This document shows positions 10,801 to 25,800 of a stretch of DNA of 64,000 nucleotides, piece by piece. Both the position numbers and the translations under genes were made by a program. Numbering within the stretch: the first letter of the stretch is position 1; each line of letters begins with the position of its first letter. Under the pieces are notes generated by a model. It worked only from the letters and a program-made list of their open reading frames with translations, did not search any database and had not been told where the DNA came from. The stretch is from contig JAKSZT010053769.1 in assembly GCA_026826555.1 (NCBI GenBank), positions 9,532,907 through 9,596,906 of the forward strand, in the 5' to 3' direction. Source of the stretch: Tolypeutes matacus. Its lineage: Eukaryota > Chordata > Mammalia > Cingulata > Chlamyphoridae.

Positions 10801-13800
10801 GAGGCCAATCCAGGATTTGGGAGGACTGAAAGTTCTAACATTCTATGGGCCCTCTTAAAGGAAAAAGAATACAAAATCAACTTGCATTTGCAAATTTTAC
10901 AAAGATACACATCATCCAAGCGCACATATTCCTAGGGGCCTTTGCAAGTGAGAAAGCTGAAGCTTCAATGCATTGGCATCACAGTGAATCTACTTCTGAA
11001 TGCATCATGACGCAGGTCAGATAGGAAAGGACCAGAATGGAATTGTAAACACACGATCAGAGGGGCAGAGAAAATGAAGACTAAATTGTAGCTGGGGTAC
11101 ATTTTTAAAAATGTTATCTTTTTTATATATATTAAGAACCATTTTAAAGACCACTTTACCAAGAGTCCCTACCGATTTGAGACTTGACATATTTCTTTGG
11201 CTTTTCACTGAAACATTCTCCTTTCAGGTCTCTCCTTCCCCCCCAAGCTCCTGGAACCCTGCGGCTCACCTCCCAGGTTTGCGCCAGCCGGCTGACAGAA
11301 GCAGTGTTGAGACCCATCACGATAGCAAAGAAAGAATTCAGGTTTCTCTGGGCTTTGCAGCTATGGAGTGAAAAAAAGCAGAGGGCTCTTTGAGGCAACA
11401 TCCTTTTCCCAGGTGATCACAAAAGATACAGCTGAAAAGAATCTCCTAGGCCACAGAGTTTACCCTCTAAGGCAGAACTGGACTCTGTTCTACAGAGAAC
11501 GCACCTTTCACCACCGCTCTGTGAGAACCGGCCTCTCCTCAATGGTTTGTTCCTAACACCTAGAGAAATGTTTCCAAATGCCTCAGCTAATCCTTACCTT
11601 TACGAAAAGATCTGTGCTCTTGACACCTGTGAACATTTAAAAAGATTCTGGCTTTTTTAGTCTATTTCATACACCTTAACGATTTCAACTAAAACTCTCA
11701 TTGTTATTGCTCCCTAGTCTGTCTAATTAGTGTAATAGGGGTTTTTTTGTTTGCTTTTTTTTTTTTTTTGGACAGATAATCCCTTCTCATCTCACAGGCC
11801 CAAGCTCCCCTCTCAACACATTTAAGCATATTTTCTTTGATACTGATAAAAGAGCTACTGTATTTTGTTTATATTTAAAATTTGGCATATATAATGGGAC
11901 TACTGTCTCACATTTCTCATTTAAAGAAAAATGAAGTAAAATGCAAAACAAGATCTTGCTGAGCTTCATTCACTCTGTAAGGTTATTTGTTCTGCACACA
12001 GTCAATCACACCTTAGACTCAACTAGACAAAATTCCACTCATTTCCAAGGCCGGCTGAGGGGGCTTGGGTAGGAGGAGCTTGGACTTCAAGATCAGCCGA
12101 AACAGCCTGTGAATTCCAGATTCCTTTATCACGGGAGCATTATAAAACAAACTCGCAAAACAAACAAACAAACAAACAAAAACTCGCTGAGGTTAGTCTT
12201 TAAAATTAAGAAATTACCCTACCTTGATGATTAAATAGGAAAAAATGTGAAAGTGCTTAGCCTTAAGAGGGTGCATAACAGGCACCCAAAGTGTGCTAAT
12301 GTAGCCTCCCTCAAATGCCATCTCTTCTGTGGCGTCTTCACCAATGTCTCCAAATGGAAATTGGGGACAGCACATATACAACTCTGGATCCTGCTTTTTC
12401 AGTTGAAATAGATGTTATATTATGTACTGTGGACTCTTCACTATCACTGATGGCTGTAGAATATTTCATTAAGAGCTTATTCCATAATTTGTTCATTCAT
12501 CACCCTATTGTGGACATTTATTTTCAATTCCTTCCTGCTATACAGAATGCTGTAATGAATATCTTTTTTTTTTTTTTTTTTTTACCGGGAGGTACCGGGG
12601 ATCGAACCCTGGTCTCTCCATATGGTAGACGGACGCGAACCTCTTGAGCCACATCCGTTTCCCTGTAATGAATATCTTTGTGCATAACATTTTTTTACTG
12701 TATTTATGAGTTTTTCAATAACCTAGATTTCTAGCCATTACAGGGTGGGTCAAAAGCTATGCAGACCTTAAAGGTTTTTGATACAAATTATAAAGGGCTG
12801 TCCCAAAAACGGTTCCAATCTCTAGTTGCACAGAAAGTATATAAGAGCACCTAGTACAGACCCCAGAAAATGATCTGAAGCTGCTGAAGCAGTGATGCAC
12901 ATGGCTGGTTGGGCCCTGGCAGACTCTGCCTGTACTAGCCTGGTTCTAGAGCCAGCCTCATGGACTCGAGTCTGCCCAAGTCCAGCCGTCCTTGGGCTCC
13001 AAGCCAGCGAGGGTCAGGCCTCGCAGCACCAAGAGTGGGATCTGGAAAGTTGTTGCTACCTCCACACCTGGTGTTCAAGATAACTGGGCGATACTTAAGC
13101 ACACACAAACAAAAGCACATATAAGTAATATCTGAATCTATAAATAGAAAGCAAATAATATAGGCATGATTTCTCTAGAAGACAAATTGATACAGTACAA
13201 ATATTGGGTACCATTCTAGTCTGTTACCAAGAGTCATTCATTCCTTGACATGAACAGGCTGTCTGACATGAAACATTGCAGTTTAGCAAGCAGTCTTTTG
13301 CCTCTGTGTGAGGAAATAAAATCCATTCAATCCACAGAGGTGGAGGATGGGGATGTGAGAGGGATGGGGAAACATGAATATGCAAATAGGAATGCCTTAG
13401 GCAAAGAAAACACTTCATGATTGTGGAAATTACTATTTTCCCTTGATTATTCATACCAGTGTGATTAAAAGAAATATGACTTTATGTTTCTGTTGGCATT
13501 CTACTTCATGGGCAGGGGATGGAGACCAGTACCATAAATAATTCAAGGATATGGGGCCATATGGAGATGTGAATCTATTTCATTTCGCTGCAGATGGATA
13601 CAATCTTACACTGAGAACTGAGCTGGATGGTGTCACTTTACTTCCTGGAACATTAATGTCCCATTTCTCCATGTACTGGAATGTTTCAACCCAAAGAGCA
13701 TCATCTTCAGGAATTTCACAGGCTATAATGGAATGCACTGGAAAAACTTTTTAAAAAGGTGCATTCATAATAAAAGCAGTCCAAGACTTGAGCAGATCGG

Positions 13801-16800
13801 TTATCACTCTCTAGCTCTTCTTCCACTCCCACTCACACCACAACCAGGCCAACACGGTCTCTTATCTCTTGCCTAAGTAAACAAAATATCCTACCTCTTA
13901 GGGTCTATTTACCTACAGCTGATCTGTGCTATTTTCACATCAACCTTCCTGAGATCACCTTCCACAACATCCGTACAACCACCCCCCCCCCGCCCCGCCA
14001 CCACACACACACTCTTGCCCAGTTGGATACCTTTACCTTCCCTGATGGTGCGCTCTGCTTATCAGCTTCCACACCACCAGTGAGTTTTACCTCCGCAGGG
14101 AATGTGCCTTTCTGAATTTTTACCTGTCAACATCTCACCAAGAATTCAAATATAACCTGAAATGCTACTTCCTTCAAAAATGTTTTCCTAATCCTTCTCA
14201 TATCCCTTTGGATTTGATCTTTCCTTCCCTAAAGCCCCCAATAGAATTTGACCCCCTAACAGGGCACTTCCCTATTCTACTTTGCACATTAGCCGTGTGT
14301 GTTATAAAAGTATCCCCCCAGGAGACCGCAGCCTCTGTGAGAGCAGGGATTGAGTGTAGACTCAGTCTGATGTCCCCAGAGTACCTTACACGGATCTATG
14401 CATATGATGGGTAAGCAGTACATGTATCCAGAATATATCACTATTGAGGGGGACTCAAAAACGGTGTTATATGGAAACTACCTTGGATGACCAGTGGAGA
14501 AATGAAATGGGGCTGGGGAAGCATTTGATCCATGCTGGTCTTTGTGCTTCTGTTGGGAAGCTGTTTGAAGAGCAGTCTCAGAGCACTAATTCGGTATTTT
14601 AAGAGATACATCCCAGCAAGTGACTAAAATCTCATTTAACCAACATTTACTGAGTCACTGCTATTTACCAAGTTCTATATCAGATACCCCAGGTGCCATG
14701 ATTAACCTGTCCTCTGGGAAGTTATACAGTCCAGTGAAGACAGACAGATAAATTTAATAAATGTAAATTTAAAGATAAAGAGAATACATATAATAAGAGA
14801 AGTTTGGTTTGTTTGTTTTTTAAAGGAAGAAAACTGTGTGTGTGTTAGGGGAACAGGTAGGAGTTGACCCTGCATTTGAAAATAAAGGATGACATGAGGA
14901 AAGAAGTCACATTTGAGCCAGGTCTGAACAATGACAGCAGTTTTCTGGGTGCAAGCGGCCACTCTTGGCAGAGCCAACAATACACGTCCAGGTTTGGAGG
15001 ATGGTGTGGGGCGGGGGAAGAGATGGGGCATTCAGAGTGGCTGGAGCAGGGAACCCATGGGGATGAAGCCAGTGCAGGGCCTTCTAAGGAGCTTCTGAAG
15101 TTCATAGTGGGTGAAAAGAAGCCAAGAACACACCTGATTTTCAAGGACTGTCACTCCCTCACATCATCTTCCCCAATTTTCCAGCCTACTGTGGTTCTTC
15201 TGGCTAGACTGGGATTTAGCGGCAGGATGCAGGATTGTATACTGCCTGCTTGTCAGTTCTATCTATAGCACAGTGCTTCAGTCTGGTAATTTGACATTTA
15301 CTTTAAAATATAAATACTGCAAATGCAAAGATATAAATATTCAAAAACAGACCTTTTCAGCCATTTGGTCACTTAATGCAATATTGAATTTTCACATTCC
15401 AGCCCTTCCTATAACCACATGGGGAAAATAATTTACGCTTTCAAGGAGACTAGAGGAACAGCACTCTTCCTGAGGAGAAACTTACTGAGCTGCAATTTTG
15501 ATGAACTTCTTCACCAGCTGCACTCGCTTGCCCAGCTGGCTGCAGAGTAGAATTTCGGTGGCCACCCAGAGCTGGACTTCATTGCATCTCTGGAGCAGAA
15601 GGCTGAGGTTCACAGTGTGCTCCCCACTTCCCTGTCTGCTGAATGTGAAGTAGATCAGCTCTTGCTGGAAGAAAGTATATTTATGCCAGGGATTATTTTT
15701 AGTACATTCAAAGTCAAATTGGTACAAAATTTAGCCCATTTTTAAGCTATCTTCAGTTAGTCACTGCAATTTCATTAGATCTGTTAACAGAGGATAACCA
15801 ATAACAATATGTTATAAAGATAATTTTTCAGAATTTAAGGATCGCAAAGCCCTTACAACTTAAGACAGTCTGCAGTTTAAATCATAGACTGAATCCAAAT
15901 CAGTACTCCAAGACAATGGTTCTCAAATTTTAGTATGAATCAGGATCACTGATGGCTAGACCCACCCACAGAGTTTCTGATTATGCAAGTCTGGGTGGAG
16001 CCTGAGAATTTCCATTTCTAACAAGTTCCCAGGTAAGGTTGCTGCTGCTACTGCTGCTGGTTTGGGTATCATACATTGAGAACCACCGATTTAAAATACT
16101 GTCAAATCCTAAACGGGAAAAAAGTGAGATTAAGTCATGATCCAATATTTTATTAATATCAAATTGGGTAAGACCAATAACTATTTATGCAGACTAATCA
16201 TATGCAGAGCAATAGAAGAGATGTGCTTTTAAAGGCAAGTGACCCACATTTTCCCACTGGATATGCAGGATAAGCAGGGATACAGGCCACTCTAACACTT
16301 TCAAAGTCACAAGTCCATTAGCCTTAAAGTTCACTACTTGTTCAAATTCAGTTCATAAGGTTGAAAATTTCTCTCAACTGAATGAGAAAATAGGAAGACA
16401 TTTAAAAGACATTCCAAAATCAAAGTGAAGCCCAAGGGTCCCTAAACTGGGTGTGATATTCCTTCTTTGGAAGGAAAAGGCCATTTGCAATGAAAAATTT
16501 CACCTCAAGGCAAAGCCAACCCAACATGTGATTTCCCAGGGCTGTCATATTTTTCATGTCTTGAGTCCTCTGAGTCTTTCCACTGGCCAAATTTACACAT
16601 CGTCAGTAGCATTTTGCTCCTACTCTATTGTTTTATAAATATTATGATCTATCCACAAAGGAGAAGTTGATGGACATAAAAATTTGAAACATTTCTCAAA
16701 GTTTTCCAGAAACCCCAAAGTCTTGCAGCACAGTTTAAATTTATAGGATTTACTTAAAGCAAAAGGATGTGTGTGTGTGTGTAAGTACACACATAAATAT

Positions 16801-19800
16801 AAATGTTTCATTTGTAACTACTGTAATTTTCATGGAAAAGGTAAAAACCACTTATATCAAAGGTATTAAAGGTATAGTAGCTCTTCAACCCCATTAAAGC
16901 TTCAAATATATACATAAATATATATATATATATAAAACACACACATATATATACGCCCATGTAAAACATAGCATATTTACACTACATTACGCAAACATTT
17001 GATTGCACCAGGAGCAAATAAATCATGACCATGTATTCTGCTTTTCCTAGGATTGGGTCAGTTTTTCAATATATTTTAAATCTTCAAACATCATTTGGAC
17101 CATGCTATACTAGCAAAACTATATCACCAGATGATGGGTCTTTTTTTTTTACACTTAGCCACATACATAAATATTCTTCAAAAAGGCTTCACAGTTTAAA
17201 ATAGCATTAGTATTCATTTTATCTTCTTACTCCCTACTTACCTCGTGAATTGAATTGAAGAGACTCCAATCAAAATTCATTAATTCCAGAGCAAGATCCC
17301 AAGTGTTCATTCCCAAAATCCTTAGTGACCTTTGCTGTGATTCCTCATTTTCCACAAATGGGTTCTAAACCGACAGACAGAAGCAAAAGGATGCTCAGTA
17401 ATTACCAAATGTTTTGTACTGAATAGGCTGGCCATAGAAAGGCACTAGAAGACCAGATTAGAAAAGTAATCTTTTCTGAGTGCACTTAATATTTCCCCTG
17501 ATCTGTTCACCTTCAGAGAGTTACAGCCAATTTAGGAAACAGCCTCAGAAACAGGAGAATGTGATCAATGATACTTCACTGGCTTAGCTTGCCCCTCCCT
17601 GATATGCACACATGTGCAAATCTGATTCTAAAGCACTGCCCCAGCAGACAGCATAATAATGAAAGTGAAGGCCCTGAAATCATTTTGGCTTCTAGTAAGA
17701 ATTAATGTGCCAGCAGGATTACTATAAAAACAAACGAGAGAAATAGCATGGTGCACTTTAATAAAGGCAGACATGGCTTTTGCTAGAAATATGTTTAACA
17801 AGTCTCATACCAGACACACCTTTACAAATTTTATTAAAATGCCTGTGGAAAGTGAAAAAACTCAGACATAAAAAAGTTACTTCATTTATACCCTATGGCA
17901 GATGATTATTTTAAATAATAACTGCTTTCCATCCATAAATAGGGCCCAGCACCTATAAGCGTGGTTTGGAGTACTTCCTTCATGTCTGGCAAGAAGTTAT
18001 TAATGGACACAAATAGCTTTACATCTATTGTTGCTACTAAAGTGATTGAAAATTATTCGGCATCTTTCCAAAAATTTGATAATTGCCAATTAAAATATAA
18101 ATTCTCCCATTAGAGGATTCTGATGCCTTGAACTTGAATAGCTAACGATAGTCTTAAAAACTGAAAGAATGGAATTTTGAAAAAATAAAGGACACAGGGT
18201 AAGGGAATATTTCAGATTCGAAGAATTAATCTCTATATTTTAAAATTTCAATATAAATTATTTTCATTTTAGAAGTTGTTACATTTATGAAAAGGTTTCT
18301 TTATTTAAAAAAAAAATTAATGACAAAGGACCTCCACAGAGCTCTTCTTTCAGAGATGTGACTCTCTTCAGGGCAGGTCTGGGCACAGATGAAGCCCCTT
18401 GTGGGACAGAGTGTGCAGCTCAGTAAGGGCTCAATAAATGATCACTGGGGTGCGCGGTGCCATAAGCCAAGTTTCAAGGACTGGTCTGACCACGCTGGAC
18501 TCCACACTGCACATGCACACTTATTTCCAAAGGGGGAGCCAAAGTCGAGGAGCAACAGAAACACCTGGGTAGTATTTTGGAGGGGTGAAGGTATTTTTAT
18601 TTGGTTTCTTGCCCCCTTCCTGTTTTCTATCTAAATGTACCCTTTACTTTATTTAATCCAAGACACTGTGCAGTACCCAGTTTGTAATGTTTGTTTCATT
18701 AAGGGAATTGCATGAAGTACAGACATAGGACAAGTGACCTGTTAAAGGACACTCAGAACCAGAAAGTGCCAAGAAAGAAAGACAGTCCTGTGTCCTTTTC
18801 TGTTTATCACATACAAATGAAAGGAATGAGCAGAGGCTTCAGAGTCAAACATAACTGGATTTAAATCAGACTGTCCTTTACCTGGCTGTATGCTGCTGTA
18901 GTAAGTTACGCAGCTTCCCTGAACCTCCTTGGTGTTATTGCAAGTGTTAAATGAAATACTGTATGTAAAATCACTTAGCACAAATGAGACTGGCCCATAT
19001 GTGTGAAAAATGACAGTGATAAATACTATGGTGGCTTGATGTCCTGCAGATAGTTCTACAAAATTATTTTTATTTATAAGCAATTTTTTAAAAAATTCCA
19101 TGTGCTTTGGCATATAGACTCCTAAATTATAGAAATAACATCCAAGCCAGCTAGGAAGAGCCACCCCAGTGATGATTCCAGAATCACGGATCTAGATTGT
19201 GTGTAAAATCACAGTTGGGTTAGAGCTGCTTTTTCTAGCTGATGGATCTGAGGCCTGATTATACCACAAGACTGAGCTCTCCAGAAACAACAAAATAATC
19301 ATTCATTTGGGCTTAAAGTAACTTACAACGTCTACACTGCTTTAAACTTTTGCACTGCAGAGGCATCAGACACCCTGTCATTATGATAGTCCACCCTTTC
19401 TTCAAGGGAATGGGGTATTCAGAGTGCACCAAATGTACTGAAACAAAGGACACAGACTATCTTTCCCCCTAAGGCTGCTAAGGGTGTATTTGTTAGCCTA
19501 ATCACCAGCAGCCTCCATAAAAGAAGAAACGGAATTAAGATTCCACGGGAGAAGGAGTCACTTGTCTCAAATCCCTGGTTTCAAGGGCTCAGAGAGAAGC
19601 AGGGTTTGACTTAGGAAGGGTATAGCATTCCTCAAGTTGGGTCTCTTTGATTTGTAAAGGTAATGTTATTTGGCCAAGAAAAGAAACATATTAACATACT
19701 TTTTCCTAATTTTCATTATAAACCCATGAAAATAGGCTCTGGGTCTGACATTTTTGTGCATGTGTTTCAAGTACAAGGCTAAAAGTCCTTACCAAAGTGT

Positions 19801-22800
19801 CAGCCAGGTCTTTCCGGTAGACATATATCCGACCAGATGCCTCAAGGGATTTGGAGATGGCCAAATCATTAGACTGGAGCTCATGCTTTTCTTTATTAAA
19901 AAAAAAAAAAAAATTAGGAAAGAAGAGTAATTAGAAATACAAGAATAGCAGCAGGCCTAGATGACATGCCTAAAGAGAGAAGCTCAGCAAAGAAAAATAT
20001 TTGAGCAAATAGGACTTAAAGTGGATTTAATTGTGTTCTAAACGTTCTACAATGACATCTATGGGATCATGTTTAATTGGTTGCATAAGAGTCCATCATA
20101 TCATTATTTAATCTTTCCTTTTTTGTTGAACATTGAACAGTTTCTTTTTTTTTTTTTTGATCATATAAATTAAATGACTTGATATAGGCTAAATCATAGC
20201 ACAGGGCCTGGCACATAAAAGGAGCTTGATAAATGGGATCTATTTTTATAGCAGACATAATATATATTGCCAAAGTAAACATCCTTGTACATAAATCTTT
20301 GTCTGCTTATAGATGATTTCCTTTAGATTCCCAGTAGTGGAATTACTGGGTAAAAGGGGATGAATATTTTAAAAGATTTTGTTACAAACTCCAAAATTAC
20401 TTTCAATTTTTTATTTTGAGGAAAATAAATCAATTAATTTTCTTAAAAATAGGTATAAAAGTTGAACACTGACCAACACTGATCATTACTTTTGGTGAGT
20501 TTGCTATTTTGCTAAAACCAAAAACAGATTATCAGTTTATTTTGTATTTCTTGATTAATAGTGAAGTTGACTATTTTTAAAAATACGTTCTTCACCTATT
20601 TTATTTCCTTTATTGCAAATTGTTCCTATGTTGTGACCATTTTTTCTACCATGGCTGGAACCCTATTATGATACAAAAGTTTTCTTAGAAAAATGTCCTC
20701 CTCATCTTAAGTGCAAAATGCCTATGGGAACAGATTAGAGTAAGACCAAAGTTCATTCCATGTGACACCATCAGCTTCACCTAAGGCAGCCTTTTAGTTA
20801 ACCAGCATGTTTGGAAAAATGCAATATTCCACATACCTTTTTCCAGATAATTCAATCAGTTCAAATGCCAAATTTTATTTTGAGTGTATTTGATGGACGT
20901 CTTTCTTGCTTAATACAGAGTACACAATGGATACTCTAATATATTCTCTATAGTCTAACATTATAAAGGTCAATAGCACTATAATGTCGGGCTGTTGATG
21001 TGTGTAATAAATGGTTCCCACACTAGTGGGCTCTAAAGTTCTTCCAGCTCCTCCCTCTTTGTTTAGGTATAATTTCTTGCAGGCCTCTGTGTGCGCCTGC
21101 ATACCTTAAACCTGGATCTATGAGATGTAGTCCGTATCTTCTACAGAGTAAAATGCCATGGCTTTCTCACAGCACTTTCTTTCTATTTGTCAAGAAACAG
21201 TTTCCCCTTAATTTCAGGTCTGTCACTATAAGCTGATAGAAATTTAACCTCTGAATAAGTGGGTAGGTCACTATTATATATACAGACCTACCCTGGGTAC
21301 AAAACAGTCAGAAACTTATTGAATGCTATGAGAATGGCAGTACTAGCCCTCTTAAGGAAAAAAAAAAACGCACAAATCCTCCAACATCCCAGTATCTTTA
21401 AACTTTTTTTGACAAAAAGAAAAAAGGAGATCGCATTGTCATCTCATTTTCAAGTGGTATTGAAACATTATTAAAACTTATGTTACTAGGACAAGGAATG
21501 CACTAAATTCTGCACTATTTTTCTTCGTTAAAACATTATTGTTTGGAGAATAGTAAGATGCAGGCAGAAAGGTTCTTAGACAAAAATACTAATGGGTGTG
21601 CAATGATTTCCAAGTGTGTGTGATTATCCAAGAGATAAGCTGATATTTCTAGTGATGATTAGCAAAGGGTCGACACATATTAGAATGCCATTGCCCACCC
21701 TGATGAATCTAATTTAATAGAGTGTGAAAATGGTATAGCAGAGCCATCAAATGGTAGTAAAAGAGCCACTATTAATTGCCAGATGTGCATGTAGCCCTGG
21801 GCTAACTCTGAGCCAGCTCCTGAAGGAGATAGGTCTTCATTGTGCCACAAAATTCACTCAGTTTGTAGTACTTTATTGTGCCACAAAGTCCAGTACTCTC
21901 TGTCTGAATAGGGTCCCAGTGATTACTGCCTGAAGTGGTACTATCTTAAAAGGTAAATGCAGGTTTTGATGAAGCTTAATACTGTTTAAAGTCATTTAAT
22001 ATTTTTAGTCACTTTAAATATAACATACCTTTATCATATATCTACCTGACAGACCTGAAATCTTTTTTTAAAAAAACACAACTAATCCCTGACTAAAGTT
22101 TACTTAGTCTACAGGTTTCTCAAATTTTAGCTTTCTTTCCCTAGATAATACTTTTATGGCATGAGCAGTTGGGGTCCCAGGAGAGGGAAGAGAGCTGCTT
22201 CTATTAGGTCTGGGAGAAGGGCTTCAGCTGCTTGCATATGTAATCAATGGGTTCTAAGACAGCCTTATCTGCCTCTGAGTAACAAAGCAATCGAAACAAT
22301 ATTCTGACACATAATACTTTATTGTCAAGATTAGCCTGATATTTTTCTCCAAACTGTAGAATTAAAACAAAGGGCAAACAGGAATGCCATTTATCTGTCT
22401 TCCTCCTCCGCCTGCCCTACCTCTGGTTGATTAGCTCTAGTGGTACCCATATTTTTCAACTAACGATGCTAAGTTACTTTCTTTGTGCTTTTCTCAGGGT
22501 TAATGAGAAATTAAATAAAGATTGTAAGCCAAGAAGGAGGCCAGGAACACTGAAATCTGACAGACTCCAGTGAAAACGAAGGGGTCTGTACAGGTCACGT
22601 AGCTCAATAGTGTCAGCTTGTAATCTGTGTGATCTTATTCAAAACAGACAACAAACCATTCTCTGAGGATAACAAAGGCCCAACAGAAGGAAAAGCATAA
22701 CCAGACCTCACTGCCATGTTCACCTGCAAGAACACTGCCTGTGAGCTTTGGCTTATGGTATCAGCTTTTATTTCTTTCCATTGGACATCTTTAACTATTA

Positions 22801-25800
22801 AAAAGCCAGCAACAGGATTAGTTTAAGGCTGTGTTCCTTTTTTTTTTCCCCCTAAAGTAATTTCTTCCTTTAGCAATTTCCTAAGTTAATTTAAATATGA
22901 AAATAGAAGGTTTATCTAGAACACAAAACACGAAAAGCTTTAAAATGTATCTACAAACACTGACATGCCTCTCCATTCAATTCTTGGGGAGGAAATTCAG
23001 TATTCAACAGTACCCAACTGTTGTCATGGAAACACCTCTGGTAGGCAGCTTCTCATTGTTACTGTGGTCATCCAGCTGCAGACCCAGAAGAGAACCAGAA
23101 GGGACGAGATGCACATTAACTCCACAGAAATGCCAACCCTCTCCTTTCAGAGGAGATCCATTGAAAGATTAATAGTCAATGACAGAAAATAATTTACCCC
23201 CAGAGAATGTGACTGCCACCAGAGCCAGTTCCTCTTCTGCATGCTGGATCTTTTCTGCCACAATTTTCAGGATCTCCTGGGCTGTAGTGGAAACTTTTGC
23301 TTTCACACTGACATAGGAGTGCTCAGTTATATACACGTGGCAAAAAACTGCACAAGCCAAAAGAACCATTAGTAAACAAAGAAATGTGATCATGAGACAG
23401 ACTTTTCCAAATCACGGCACCCACCCTGCTATTCTTTTAAATATAAAACATATACAGCTAGATTTTCATATTTATGTACGCATATCAGCATGTAAGGATT
23501 TGTGTATATAAATATGTTTGCACACACATGAGACATGGATTTTAAGAAGCTGGTGAACAATCATGAGTTGTCCTTAGACTTTCCCTTTCTGCAATGAGAG
23601 AGATGCATGATGCAAGTCTGCTCTCATGGTGGAGAACCTCTGACCACAATACAGTGGGAGCTGAGGTCCATACACGGCATGTTGACTACCTTCTTTGAGG
23701 GTTACTGGGATTCCTCAACACAGCATATTAAAATGTCTAACTCCACAAAAGGACAAATACTGTATGAATGCATTACTATGAACCAAATATATTGTGTAAC
23801 ATATTGTTTGATTCAAAAAAAATTTATATGTATCCATTATGTTTAATTGAGAAATGTATATATTTATTTATCTGTGTTTACTTATTAGTTTTTAATTGTT
23901 TATATTTTCAATTATTAAATGTACAAAATAAGGTTAAAAAAAAGTCTAACTCATAATTTCTTTACACTCCATTTCTGAACAATCACAGATGGCAAAATCA
24001 ATATCACTGCGTTTTGCTATTAGAATTCTCATAAGCTTATCTAAAAACCTATTGCCTGCCTTGGTTTTTGTGTACAGCCTTCTCAATTATTTAAGAATGA
24101 CTCCCCTGATCAAGGTGGTGGTGATTTAGTTTCCAAATGGAGGTCACATTTCTAGCCTTTTTAATTTCCTTTTCATCATCTGCAGTGATGATAATTATCA
24201 CTGTCAGGGTGAATGGGTCCTGGAAAATTTTTTTCTTTTTGATTTGAATAGCAGAAACTGTTTTAATAGCAATGGAGATGATTGACACACTATTTGCGTC
24301 TTACTTCAGCTACTGTGAATTTATAAAATACTAGCTTCTTTACAATAGACAGAAGGGCAATAACATACTTAGAAATTCTCGTCTTTTATGTTGCAAAAAA
24401 AAAAAAAAAAAAAAGGGAGTGCAGCTCCTAGAGAAATTTCATATGCAATTTAAATGGCATCCACAAAAATAAATTCAGCAATGTTTTCACAGAAATACAA
24501 CTGAAGGAAAAGCCAAACTATGAGTTCACATGTACAGAACCTCAAAGTAAACTCCACACCATGAAACACCTACAGTATTGTGTTTGGTTGCATGTGTCTC
24601 TGAAACAGTAACATTCAACAAATAGTTGTTTTGTATTTTGTCAACAGACTTGTAAGAGACAAAAAGGCTTTCCTCCTTCCATAAAAAATAGAATTTGTGA
24701 GCAAGACAAAGATACAGTCTACTAAACCACTAAATGTGAGATAAGTTTATGGCTTGCTTAATAAACTGATGAACAAAAAGTGGCCAGGGGCCTTGAAATG
24801 CTCAGCCTCTTTGCAGCTGAGCTTGGAAAACTATATAAAATAATTTTTTAAGAGGTACTGGGGATTGAATCCAGGACCTTGAACATGGGAAGCAGGTGCT
24901 CCCCTATATTTAAATTGTAAAATGGGCAAGGAAGTTCACCTGGGAACGACTGGGAGGTAAGATGATTTTATCTGCTCTTTCACTTGGTGCAGATGGCACA
25001 TAATGTGACATAACAGGAGAAGCATCCTTGGAAAATTCTATTTTTTGAATGTTTAAGAAATTGAGCAAGCTAGTAAATGTCCACATTTAGACTTTAACAC
25101 ATGGAAAAAAAGGAGTTAAATGAGAACGTCTCAAAGTCACAATAGGGTGATGTTTTAATTTGTTGTGTTTCCCAGCTTTCCACTTGACTCAACCTTTATC
25201 CAAACAGGAGGAAACCACTGCTGCCATTTCTTGTTCCGTTATAAAATGTTAACGAAGAAAAGCACGTCAGCATCTTCATGGTGCTAAAAAGGTGCTTCCC
25301 CTTCTATTGAGTGAGCAGCTCTCTGCAGGAGAGGTCACCAGCCCTTCCAGCGCTAACGAGCACTGATTGAGGACGTCCTGGATGCAGGGACTTGCCTGGG
25401 AGGGATTTCTACTGCACATCCTTCCTCTTATTATTCCTTCCAGGATTTTCTTCTCCAAATCTCAGGGATTGACTCAGCCCAAACCTTACCCATTTGCTTC
25501 AGTAACCTTTCCAGTTAATCATAAGCAGCGAGCCAGGGAGAAGGCAGTTCAGGAGGGAAAGGTTTGATTTCCAGTCCACTTTGTACCTCTGCCCAAGAAT
25601 TCAGAGAGGCCCTTTGCACACAGTCTCATTTCCCTTACTTCCCAAATGACAAATTCCCTTGGTCCTTGGGACGGTATTAAATGACCAAGAAAATTTTGTA
25701 ACATTCTACTTAAGAAAAGAAAAACTATCATATGTGTGGCTATCTTGCTCATTAGAGAGATATGACATCTGGAAATGGTAGTTCAAGCCAGGCTGCTGAG

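Larger units (their letters stand above)
8580..11269. other. RAPGEF5 intron 11 with several ancient repeats
   Basis: GT-AG intron of 2,690 bp. It contains a MIR (about 8990-9185), an hAT-type element (9551-9765) and L2-like sequence (about 9900-10200). The rest is unique sequence. Confidence 0.7.
11361..15485. other. RAPGEF5 intron 10
   Basis: GT-AG intron of 4,125 bp with an old LINE-1 fragment split by a SINE (12430-12740), a poly(C)/CA tract (13981-14012) and an L2 (14150-14415). Long open frames here, such as 14864-15268 on the plus strand, have no recognisable protein. Confidence 0.7.
15665..17241. other. RAPGEF5 intron 9
   Basis: GT-AG intron of 1,577 bp with a MER5A (15914-16088), a GT run near 16769 and an AT/CA-rich microsatellite at 16906-16953. 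Confidence 0.75.

Noticed and set aside
12742..12840. Possible mariner-like DNA transposon (GGGTGGGTCAAAAGC..., GGGCTGTCCCAAAAAC)
   Set aside because: Only short phrases resemble mariner ends and no inverted repeat pair could be found.
14864..15268. Plus-strand open frame of 134 codons in intron 10
   Set aside because: No recognisable domain, no splice or promoter context, and it overlaps reverse frames of similar length; likely chance.
18742..19164. Minus-strand open frame of 140 codons in intron 8
   Set aside because: It lies across a MIR, shows no family resemblance and is not flanked by usable splice sites in frame with RAPGEF5.
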